Origin: Triadica sebifera
Lineage: Eukaryota; Streptophyta; Magnoliopsida; Malpighiales; Euphorbiaceae
Direction of reading: 5' to 3'
Assembly (NCBI GenBank): GCA_023653625.1
Contig: CM042913.1
Location: 11,573,069-11,637,068 of the forward strand
Length of the DNA stretch: 64,000 bases
Shown here: positions 23,339 to 35,300 of the stretch, in pieces
Numbering within the stretch: the stretch's first letter is position 1
Layout: each line of letters begins with the position of its first letter
The notes under the pieces: model-generated
Told to the model about the DNA's origin: nothing
What the model saw: the letters and a program-made list of their open reading frames with translations, nothing else
Databases searched by the model: none
Made by a program: the position numbers and the translations under genes

Positions 23339-26300
23339 AACTGGATATTTGCACTGGTGACCTTATTTTATTTATTTTTTCTTCTTATTTGACTTCATTG
23401 TGTGGTCCATTGGTATATTAAAGGTTTTGGAAATCTTTTTTTTTCCCCTTTTTTTCTTCATGTTCCTTGTCTTCCTATGAACAAGGCAACTAGAACTATT
23501 TGAATGCCTGATTGATGCACAGGAACCTTGGTCATGTAGTCACTCTGTAAAGTGCTGGGTTAATTTCTTGAATATGGCATCAAAATGCTTGTAAAGAAAG
23601 AAAGAGATACTTCATATGTTTAACTCAAGGTGACTACCACAGGAGCCATCATTAATCTTGGAAATATAGTCCATCCATAGGGGGTGGTTATTGTTTGACT
23701 TCCTGATGAGCTTTTTTTTTTTAATCCCTTTCAACTGCTAAAAAATTTCTATGAACTAGATATGTGCTTAAAGCTGTAAATTCATGTCTGTTTGGTGGCT
23801 TTGATGCAGTTTTTAAAGGATGCTCGTGCTGGTGAGAATGAGGGCAATATTGTGGGGTCTTCCTATGTCCCAGTCTATGTAATGCTTGCTGTAAGTCTTT
23901 GCTTTCTGCCTCTTGCTGCTTTAAATGGAGTTCTTATGGGGCTTATGTACTGGCCTGCATTGCTTCTGTGTCATTGTTTGTGGATGTATTTCTTCCTTGC
24001 TTTCAATTTAATAGCATCTGTTGAGTCTATTTTCCCTATTAAATTTCCGAGTGTCTAATACTATTTTTCCACCTTAAGTTTCTAAGTGTCTAATGCTATT
24101 TTTCCTAAGGGCTAAAATTCTTGAACTATTATGGCAGACTGGTTTTGTTAACAATTTCTGCCAGTTGGTTGATCCACAAGGTCTTCAACAAGAGCTAAGC
24201 CATTTGAAGTCTTTAGATGTTGATGGTGTTGTTGTAGAATGTTGGTGGGGCATTGTTGAAGCATGGAGCCCTCAGAAATATGTATGGTCTGGCTATAGGG
24301 AAGTCTTTAATATCATCCGGGAATTCAAGTTGAAATTGCAGGTGATGTTTTATACTCTATTTGACAAATTCAATGTGCCCAAAATGAAAGAGTAAAAAGT
24401 TATTATTTGCAGCCGTTTTATTTTCTGCAGTTTATCTACTTTGTTTTCTTTCATCAACAAAAAGGCCTGCACAGTAAATCTGCTTTTTTATATAGGAGAG
24501 TAATCAACTGATGATGCAATAAATGCCTATAAAATGTTGCAGTTATACCTATATCTTACTATCTTTCATTGGGGGTTTTGACCATTTTAGACTAAGTATT
24601 TTTCATTTAAACTTGTATTGAGCTTAAATACTGAAAAATTTAATTTTTTTTAAAGAAGATCACTTTGATGAGAAATTAAATTATGAGAGTTGACTCTTTC
24701 TCAAGAAATCATATTTGTGAAAACTCAAATATTGAAGAGATTTTTTGTTTTTCATAGTTCTCTAAACAAGTTTCTATTAGTGGGAATGGCCTTAATATTA
24801 AGAATGTGAACAAGCTGATCTGAGCTCAAGCTTGGCTTATCAAGATTTTCACCAGGCTCAAGCTTGATTTGAGCTTATGCTTGGCTCATCTATATTTTAG
24901 CAAAAGTTCAACGACACATCTTTGGCTCATTTACCATCATTTACAACAGTAAGCTTGGCTCGTTAAGACTAAAGCTGCAGTTATTTAAATTATGAATTTG
25001 GATTAATTTTTCATATTAAGCCAAATAAGCAAAATATTGTTGAACAATGAACTCTTGAAGCCTATAAAAATAGTGATGCCTCATAATTTGGTCTTTGTCA
25101 GAATTGGGAAACTAGAACTCCATGGTTTTGGTCCTTTAGATAATTAAGAGTGCTACAATGATGATCCATTAGGCTTGGCAGATGGGCTTTAAGTGTAGGT
25201 AGCTATGCTCCAAAATGGCCTATGCCATTTTGGTTGCTAGCTCTACTACACTCATATGCTTACATTTTTTCTCCTTTCCATCTGTTTGGATTGCTTAGTG
25301 CCTTTTTTTTTATTTATTATTTATTTTTTTATTTTTTATCATCTCTTTTTCATCTTTTCCCATTCTCCATTCTCCATTTTCCATTTTCCAATAGTTTTTT
25401 TTATGAAGGAGTAGTTGCCTTCCTTTTCTTTAAGATGAGTGGATTTTTATTGTGTATGGCTCATATACATAGTTGGTGGATAAATGTTGGAATGGAGCTA
25501 CAACATCTATCCTTGTGGGCACATTGAATTTGCTTGGTTACAGTTTAAGTGGGTTGGGGGCATTGCCCCTGCTGTACGGTATAGGGGTAATTTTGTAAAT
25601 TATTATCATACAACTTGTATATATATATATATATATATAGTTTGACACATCTAATAAGAAAAACTTAACCGCTCTGCTCCTGAATATGTAAGCACATTAC
25701 CAAACCTCGTTAAATCTCCGTGTTCTTCGATTTCTTTTATTCTTTTTCTTGCTATATTGTAATCTTAAGTTTGACACATTTAATAAGAAAAATCTAGCCG
25801 CTCTGCTCCCGAAGATGTAGACACATTACAAAATCTCGTTAAATCTCTGTGTTTTTCAATTTCTTTTATTCTTTTTCTTGTTTTGTTATTTCTCAACAAT
25901 TTGTATCAAAGCAGTGTTGTTGAGATGGTTTTAAGCTCTAGTGAACAATTCGAGGTAGGAAAGTTCGATGGAATTGGTAATTTCGGATTGTGCCAAACAC
26001 GAGTAAGAGATTTGTTGGCGCAACAAGGAATCTTGAAGGTGTTGTGCGAGAATAAACTATAAGGAATGAATGAGATTGATTGGAAAGAATTGCGTACAGG
26101 CAACAAGAACCATATAGTTATATTTGGCAAACGAGATTATGTGCCAAGTCATGGATTGAAGTCTCCAGGAGAGGTTTGGAAGAAATTGGAGAGTCAGTAT
26201 ATATCCAAATATCTCATGAACAAATTGTATTTGAAGTAAAGGCTATACGGGCTGAAGATGTAAGATGGTTTGGATTTGGCACGACACGTCAATATCTTCA

Positions 26301-29300
26301 ATTAGATAGTCATGGATTTGGTGAGGGTTGATGTAAAGATTGAGGATGAAGATAAAGCAATGATACTGTTGTGTTCTTTGCCATCTTCCTATGAACATAT
26401 AGTAACAACCCTTACATATGGGAAAGAAACAATTAATTTGGAAGAGATTATTGCAGCATTGTTGGCGCAAAGCCAAAGGAAACAAATTGCAGGTGATAGC
26501 TCTCAAAATGAAGGTTTGTATGTGAAGGGAAATCAGCAATGTGGTAGGAAATAGAGTAAAGAAGTTTATGCAAAAAAAAGTCCATATCGAAATCCAAAGG
26601 CAGAAAATCAGTTTAGTGCTATAAGTGCGAGGAGTATGGACATATTAAAAGAGACTGTCTAAACAGGAAGGCGTAGAATGATAACAAGAGGAATGATGGC
26701 TTGTCAAAGTCTGCAAATGTGGTACAAAATAAAGATTCAGATTGTAGTGATGGAGATATGCTTTATGTTTCATCAAGTCAGTTTACGGATGCATGAATTC
26801 TTGATTCAAGGTACTCCTATCACATGACACCTAACGGGGAGTGGTTTAAATCATACAAATCAGGAAATTTTGGTTGTGTGCAATCAAAATTCAGATGTAT
26901 GATGGTATTGTTAGAAACTTATGTAACATTAGACATATACCAGAATTGAAAAAGAATCTGATTCCTTTAGGCACCTTATAGTCTAATGGTTTTACTCATA
27001 AAATATGGTGATAGTTGCATTAGAGTAAGGGTGCATTGACTGTGATGAAAGGGATGAAAACTGTAGGAAACATCTATAAACTATTAGGGAATATAGTTGT
27101 AGGTAGAGTTGTATCTGTTAAGTCAAATGATGATAGTTCAAAACTGTGACACATGCGTTTACGTCATTTTAGTGAACGTGGGATGACTAAATTACATAAA
27201 AGAAATCCGTTAAAAGGTGTTAAAAGCTGCAAGTTAGGTTTATGCAAAGTTTGTGTTCTTAGGAAACAGTCTATAGTTATATTCATGACCGACAAATACA
27301 AATCTGAGGGAATTCTTGATTATATGCATTCTGATGCATGGGGGCCAACCAGATAATTGTCATTTGGTAGATCGTAATATTTTGTTACTTTTACTGATGA
27401 TTTTTCTAGAAAAGTTTAGGTGTATTTCTTGAAATAAAAATCTGAAGTCTTTGCTAAGTTCAAGTAGTGAAAAGTAGATGCAGAAAATCAGACGGGTAGA
27501 AAGATCAAATACTTGAGATTTGACAATGGTACAAAGTATACAAATTCACGATTTCAAAAATTTTGTGAAGAGCATGGTATTCAGAGGCACTTTTCAGTTC
27601 ATAAAACATCACAACAAAATGATGTTGAAAAGAAGATGAATAGATCCATTACTAAAAGGGCAAGATACTTGAGGTTGAATGTAGGGTTTCCTAAGTGTTT
27701 CTGGGCAAAAGATGTGAGTGTGGCCATTTACCTCATCAATAAATTACCACGGGCATCATTGGGAGGAAAAGTTGCAGAAGAGGTATGGACATGTAATCCA
27801 GTTGATTTTGAAAAATTGAAAATCTTTGGTTGTCCTTCTTATGTGCATATATTTAGTGATGAAAGATCTAAACTTGATCCAAAGTCAAAGAAATGTATCT
27901 TCATAGGCTATGTGAAAGGTGTAAAAGGATATAAGTTTTGGGATTCGGTGATAAAGAAGATGATGATCAATAGGGATGTAGTATTTGATGAGCAAATTTA
28001 TGTTGCAACATAATATTGACGAGAATGTACCAACAATAGAGGATAACAACTCTAGTTCAAAGGTGATGCAGATGCACTTAGAATAACAAGTTCAAGACAA
28101 TGAAATGGCTGAAAGTTATAATTCAAGGCCTAAAAATCCAAATCTAGGTGAAAAGCAACGTTACAGTGTAGCCAGAGACAAAGTGAGTCGCACCATTAAG
28201 CCTCTAAACAAGTTTGGGTTTGAAGTCTTAGTTTTTTTTGCTATTCTCATGAGTAGTGGGGATCCAGCTACCTTTCAGGAGGCTATGATTAGTCAGGAGA
28301 AAGATAGATGAATGAGTTTTATGGCGGAGGAGATTGAGTCTTTGCATAAGAATCAAACTTGGGAGCTTGCTCAACTTCCTAAAGGAAAAGAGGCTATAGG
28401 GTGCAAATAGGTGTACAAGAGGAAACCAACAATATCAAAAAAAGAAGGGGAAAAGTTCAAGGCTTGGTTAGTAGAAAAATGGTATTTACAGCAGAAGGGG
28501 ATTGATTATGATGAAATTTTTTCTCTTGTGGTTAGACATACTTCCATTAGGGTAGTGTTAACATTGGTAGCCAGTTGGGATATGTACTTAGAGCAGATGG
28601 ATGTGAAAATTGCATTTCTTCATGGTGATCTTAAGGAGCATATTTACATGGAGCAGCCAGAAGGGTTCATTGAATCTGGACAGGAACATCTAATTTGTAA
28701 ATTAAGAAGATTATTGTATGGATTGACGCAGTCTCGAAGACAGTAGTATAAGCGGTTTGACTCTTATATGTTATAGATTGACTATAGGCGATGTGAGTAT
28801 GATTGTTGTATTTATGTTAAAAACCTTGATGATGGTTCTTTTATTTTTCTGTTATTGTATGTTGATATGCTAATTGCTACTAAGAGTTTGCATGATGTCA
28901 ATGAGTTGAAAGCTTTGTTAGGGCAAGAATTTGACATGAAATATTTAGGTGCTGCAAAGAAAATTCTTGGGATGGAGATTCACAAGGACGAGCTCTAGAA
29001 AACTGTGGTTATTTTAACAGAGTTATATTGAGAAGGTGTTAGACAAATTTGGTATGAGTAGTGCTAAGCCAATGAGTACTCCATTGGCAAATTATTTCAA
29101 GCTTTCAGTAGATTAGTGTCTAGAGTCAGATAAGGAAATTGAAGATATGATTAAAATTCCATATGCAAGTGCAGTTGGCTATTTAATGTACGCAATGGTT
29201 TGTACCAAACATGATTTGACTCATGCAGTTAGCTAAGTCAATAAGTTTATGTCGAAACCAGGTAGACGACATTGAGAAGCATTCAAATGGATTTTTAGGT

Positions 29301-32300
29301 ATCTGAAGGGCACAACAGGTTATGACATTATGTTTGGTAGTCAACAGGGTGATGCTTCAGTTGTGAGGTATGTGGATTCAGACTATACTGGTGATATGGA
29401 TGAGAGAAGGTCTACACAGGATATGTGTTTACTCTTGCAGGAGGGTCTATTTGTTGGAAATCAACAGTTTAGTCTATAGTGATATTATCTAAAACTGAAG
29501 TTGAATATATGGCAGTAACTGAAGTTGCTAAAGAAGCTTTATGGCTTATAGGGCTGATAAAAGAACTGGCTATTGAGCAAGGTGGAGTTCAGTTGCATTG
29601 TGATACTCACAATGTCATTTATTTGGCAAAGAACTAGGTGTACCATGCTAGGACTAAGCATATTGATGTGAGATTTCACAAGATTAGGGAGTTGATTGCA
29701 TCTGATCAGATATTGTTACTCAAGATTCATTCGTCTAAGAATGTAGCTGATATGTTGCCCAAGACAATTACTACTGATAAGTTCAAGCACTGCTTGGACT
29801 TTTGCTTGAACTTGTTAAATGTTGATAGATGCTAGATAAGCATGTGTAACCCCAACCCATTTAGTATTTGAGAAACTTCAGGACTATATCCTAAGGTGCT
29901 TGATGATATTTGTCAAGGTGAAAATTGTTGTGTATGACTCATATACATAGTTAGTAGACAGATGCTGGAGCGGAGCGTAATGACGAAGTGTAGCGAGGAG
30001 TGGATTGTAATCCTAAGTTTGACACATCTAATAAGAAAAATCTAGCCGCTATGCTCTCAAGTTTATAGACATATTGCCGAATTTCGTTAAATCTCTGAGT
30101 TTTTTGATTTCTTTTATTCTTCTTCTTTGCTGTTTCATTATTTCTCAACAATTTCCTTCCCTCTTTTTAACCAATGTGGGATTGCTATCTTGTCTACTTT
30201 TCCTTCCATGATCGTAGTCCTATGTTTAAAAGGCAACATCTTTAATTTTAAAACTCCATTTTTATTCATGGAAACATATTTTAGAGATAAAGCACCATCC
30301 TTTAATATGAAATTGCATTCTAACCCCTTTTTAATATTAAAAATGAAATCTATGAATTTGAACTTTCTTTTGTTAAACTTAATGAGATTTGAGTACATAA
30401 ATATACAAACATTTCTTTAAATGAGCTTAAAATGAAATTATCTATCTATCTTATTGAGCTTAATTCATTTGTATTTTTATTGATTCATTTATGCTCGGGA
30501 GGAGAAAGGCATATTTACACTTACCATTTAATTTGTAAACAAGTTAATGACATTATATCACAAGCTTACCATTAAACATTTCTTGATATTGAATTTACTA
30601 AATACTTGCATTTTCTCTTGTAGTTTATGGCACAACCTTTTATTATATTCAATTTTGAAAAATAAATCAAACTTTAAAAATTTAGCTATTCTTTTAATCT
30701 ATCTTTTGAATCTCTTTAGCTGTTAATGGTCATGTTTATTACTTCTATAGAATTCTCACCAACAACATATTAATATTCATCAAATTAAATTAGTTTTGTT
30801 AAAACCTCAAATAATACAATTATATCAAATTGTTTTCTCTTACACCAGTGATAGCCATATAAAAATATATTTATAATTAATTTAAAAGATTATGGACACT
30901 AGGGATATTTTTGCACATAAAAAGGAAAAAAAAGATAACTATATTTTTAATGAATTATTACATATAGTAGGGATGGAACATGGTTAGTAAAGTTAACCCT
31001 AACTATTTCATCCTTTAGATGAACTTACTGGCCAGCTTATGAATGAGTTAACTGATGAGCTTATAAATGAGGCAATTAATGAACACTAAATGAGCTACAT
31101 ATTAAGCTTATAAACAAGCTAATCTCGAGCATATAAGTGAGCCAACTTATGAGCCAGCTCAGGAGCTTGTAAACAAGCTAGCTTTTGAGCCTACAAAAGA
31201 GCTAGTTCACAATATTAAATGAGTTCATAATTATAAGCTTGAACTTGTGTTTGTTTATTTAACGAGTTTGGAAATCAGGCTTAAGCTCAACATGTCAAGT
31301 TTAATGTACAAAATTGGAAAGTTCTTACCAATTCATGCTCTAAGTCGGCTGGCTTATTTGCAGCTTTAGGCTTCATTTTCTTGACATTATTGTTTTTCTA
31401 ATATGTCCAAATGGATAGATTCTGATGTGAGCTTTATACTTCTTAATCCTTTTCTCTAATTCTCTCACGCAAAAGTGTGCATGCACAAAGGCTTTCCTAA
31501 CGTGAACATTTCTATCTATGCTTTTTTGAGTTTTAAATTGTTTGTTATGCATTTCATATGCTATCCAATTTTTTGAATAATTGTGATATCTATCTGCATC
31601 AGACTATACTTTGAAACTTTCCCTACTTATCAAAGGGAAGAAAATATCTAGAGAAAATTTCAGGTCATTTGTTAATTATGTACCAAGCATGTGGGCTATC
31701 TTGAACAAGCATTTGAAAATTCCAGCTGGAGTTGATGTTTGTTTCTTGTAATTGAGAACTAAGGAATTACCTCATCTATATTTTTGGAAGTTTCTCATGT
31801 TTTTATTATAATATGAGAAACACTTTATAATTGTAGGATTGCTTAGTAAACCTCTCTTTAAAATTTTGAAGGTTGTAATGGCGTTTCATGAGTATGGGGG
31901 AAGTGACTCTGGTGAAGTCTTGATCTCACTCCCTCATTGGATTTTAGAGATTGGAAAAGAGAACTCGGATATTTTCTTCACTGATCGTGAAGGAAGAAGA
32001 AATACTGAATGCCTATCATGGGGTATTGACAAAGAGCGAGTTCTAAAAGGGAGAACTGCTGTTGAGGTATCAAAATATCATTTATAATTAGTTGTTATTT
32101 CATCTTTTATGCATCTTTTGTTACATTTATATATGTTTTGGGAGTCTCTGTCTCTATCTCTCTGTCTCTCTCTCTCTCTCTCAAATTCCACTTTTCTCTC
32201 TATCTCTCTAAAATCTCACTTGCTGTTGCTTTAGTATTATTGTTTGATGTAGCTAGGAGTTGGCTTCAATTATTCTGCATGTGCACTAAGAAATCCAAGC

Positions 32301-35300
32301 CTCAGATAGAAATTGGAATCCGTCTTTATGTTTAGGCAACTTAATCCATAGTTAATCTTCAGTATACACTGAAATACCAATATCAAATAAGGATACTTGG
32401 ACACTGGCAAGGCACTTTGATGCATAGAATCATTGGACCTGTCCATAAAAATTTCAGACAATACACGAGTCTAACACCTTATAGATTCCCATGTGTACTT
32501 GTCCATATTTCCAAGTAAAATAGATCAGGTCCTGTTCAGTCATGTTAAACATGAGGGGTACATGAGGAGAGCAAAGCAGCGTGAAGGTTTTTGCTTTATA
32601 TGGCCTTTTAGTCCTCTGCACAGCATGTCAGTTTCTAGTTGGCTGTATGCTTGATTAGCCCTTCCGGAAAAGTTGACACACCTTCATTTATTGCTTTTCT
32701 GTTGGTCATTATTACAATTCTGAAATACTTGCAGGTTTATTTTGACTTCATGAGAAGCTTCCGTATGGAATTTGATGACCTGTTTGCAGAGGATATTATT
32801 TCTGCCATAGAAATTGGGCTTGGGGCAGCCGGAGAATTGAAGTACCCATCATTTTCTGAAAGGATGGGATGGAGATATCCTGGTATCGGTGAGTTTCAGG
32901 TATCTTTTTAAGTTGAACCGTGCATATCATTTCCTTCCCTTGTACTTATTTTAGGTTCATTCTGATGGATTTGCTATTGTCTATTGTGGGTTTTGGCTGT
33001 AGATGACCACAAAATATTAGATGGGAAAAGTGTGCATCATAATATTCCTATATTAGCAGTGCTACTTTGTAATGTATTTGGAGTTCGAAGCAATTATTGG
33101 TTGTTTGTTTTAGTTGTCATATTTTGTTTAATCTGATTTCATTGGATTTTAATTATCATATGTTTTGCTTGTAGTGATAGATCCAAAACCCATTTCATTG
33201 ATTGTTAGAAAGTGGAAATGCCTCTTATGATTTTTGTCATGGGATGATGTAATGTGTAATTTTCTGATTTTTGTTGGAAATCTGTTGCTGATTATCAGCT
33301 CTCTAATGGCAACGGTATCTTCTCTTGTAATTTTCATTTCTACAGTAATTTTATTGACCCAAAAAGGCGAACATTGTCTTCATTGCCTTTGCCATTGGTT
33401 CCTGTTCTTTTGCTTCCTATGAAGGTAGATAGATTTGATCTGTGCTCTGGGAGAAACTTCTCTTCCTAACCCTTCAACCCATTTCATTTATCTTCCTGGA
33501 ACACAGCTCATTTTACTAAGCCAATAAAATTTGAAAAATTAAAGTGATAAATTCAAGGTCTTTTATTTTTGTCATCATTCTCAAATAGGTGAATGCTAAT
33601 AATCTCTTGCAGAAAAGAAGGCCTAATTAGGCCCTGTACCTTCTTTTTAAAACATTTTGACTTGATTTGGACAATTTAGGATTGCCTTTAGCACCTTTGA
33701 GGAGCTCTGAGCGTGTCCAGAATCTTAATTGCCTTTTGTTGGTTTTAATGAAGAGAGGATTTGTTAGTAGGAAGCTGCAAAAAATGTTAGGATTTGTAAT
33801 GTTTGTTTGATTATGCAACCACTGGATAGGAAAATACACATTTTAAAAAATTAGAGTTTGCCTTTTAATTTGTTGTGGATGGTGCTGGATTTGGCTTATA
33901 TGTCATCATGCTTTGGAGCTTTTAAAGGTGTTCTTTCTATTATCAAGCTTGATTGAGGGGCGTTAATTATATAGCTTATTGTTTAGTTTTTTTATTGAGT
34001 TTTGTAGGATCTTTTATCGGACATGGTGTACTCATCTTTATTTTATTCTCAAAATAATTTATTTTCTCATGGAAAATATTGGTATTGGTATAGGTTTTGG
34101 TTATTGGTATTGGTTCTGGTTTTTGGTTTTGGTTTTGGTATTGGTTTTGGTTCTGCTATTGGTTTTGGTATTGGTTTTGGCTCTGCTATTGGTTTTGGTA
34201 TTGGTGTTGGTATTGGAATTAGTATTGGTATTCGTTGTGGTTTTGGTTCTGGTTCTGGTATCAGTTTTAGTATTGGTATTGGTTTTGGTAGTGGCAGTGG
34301 TAGTGGTTTTTGCATTGGCATTGGTATTGGTTTTGGCAGTGGTAGTGGTTTTGGTTTTGGTTTTGGCATTGGCATTGGCTTTGGTTTTGGTATTGCTATT
34401 GGTTTTGTTTTTGGTTGTGGATTTGGTATTGGTTTTGCCTCACTCTGTTTGGTACTATCATTATTGTGATACCTAAAACAGTGACTTAAGGTACTAATTG
34501 GACCATAAAAAGGTTTAAATGGTTTGATTTTATCAAAAAGGGAAAAAAATCATTAAGGGCCAATATTTAGTATTTGGGTATAATACATAGGCAAATGTAG
34601 CGTTTGGCCTTATTCTGGTTATAATCATTCTTTGATAGATTCATATTACTCTCAGTTTTATTTTGTTGTTCATGCTCTAACATGATTGCTTTTGTACAGT
34701 GCTATGATAAATATTTACAACAAAGTCTACGCAGAGCAGCTAAATTGCGTGGGCATTCTTTTTGGGCTAGGGGGCCTGATAATGCTGGTCACTATAATTC
34801 TAGGCCTCATGAGACTGGGTTCTTCTGTGAAAGAGGTGATTATGATAGTTACTTTGGGCGCTTTTTCCTCCAGTGGTATGCTCAGACATTAATAGATCAT
34901 GCCGATAATGTTTTGTATCTTGCAAGCCTTGCCTTTGAGGATATGAAGATAATCGTAAAGGTAAGTATGATATGTAGTTTAATTTATTTCAGACTGTAGA
35001 AACTGGATTATGACATGCTGCATTCATTAATTTTCTAGTAGTGGTGTTAATGTAATGTCGTTTAGCTGTCGACCATGGCGGTCATGGTGCTAGTGCTGGT
35101 TTGCAATTTTTCATTTTTAACTTTTAGAGATTGTACTATCTAGATGTATTGGCAAAGTCTTTGCATTACATAATTTTCAGATATTTCTTCCATTTGTAAA
35201 ATGTTTTCAAAGTCAATCATAAGAATAATTTAGTGAAATCTACAAATTGAAGGGCTCCTAAAAGTAATCACAGTTTAATTTGTAAAATATAATTTATAGC

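Larger units (their letters stand above)
25448..30150 (+). mobile_element. Ty1/Copia LTR retrotransposon, degenerate, in BAM8 intron 4 (sense orientation)
   Basis: The 5' LTR is 25448-25898 and the 3' LTR 29926-30150; both end TCTCAACA. A primer-binding-like site (TTGTATCAAAGCAG, initiator-tRNA type) follows the 5' LTR, and AAGGTGAAAATTG precedes the 3' LTR. Flanks ATTTT and ATTTC are a near-match 5-bp target duplication. Domain order is gag, protease, integrase, RT, RNase H, which is the Copia order. The RNA-binding zinc knuckle CX2CX4HX4C is at 26617-26658. Confidence 0.92.
24342..31871 (+). other. BAM8 intron 4, 7.5 kb, expanded by transposon insertion
   Basis: The intron starts GTGATG after CAG and ends TTTTGAAG. 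Both flanking exons are intact and in phase, so the intron is probably still spliced. It contains the Copia element at 25448-30150. Outside that are GAGCTT/AAGCTC-rich repeats at about 24800-24970 and 31010-31290, which read as approximate reverse complements. They could be the ends of an older DNA element into which the Copia element inserted. Confidence 0.75.

Noticed and set aside
33979..34476. Long frames encoding Val/Leu- and Gly/Ile/Phe-rich polypeptides on both strands
   Set aside because: They follow from the GGTATT/GGTTTT minisatellite inside BAM8 intron 6; there is no family resemblance and several frames are open at once.
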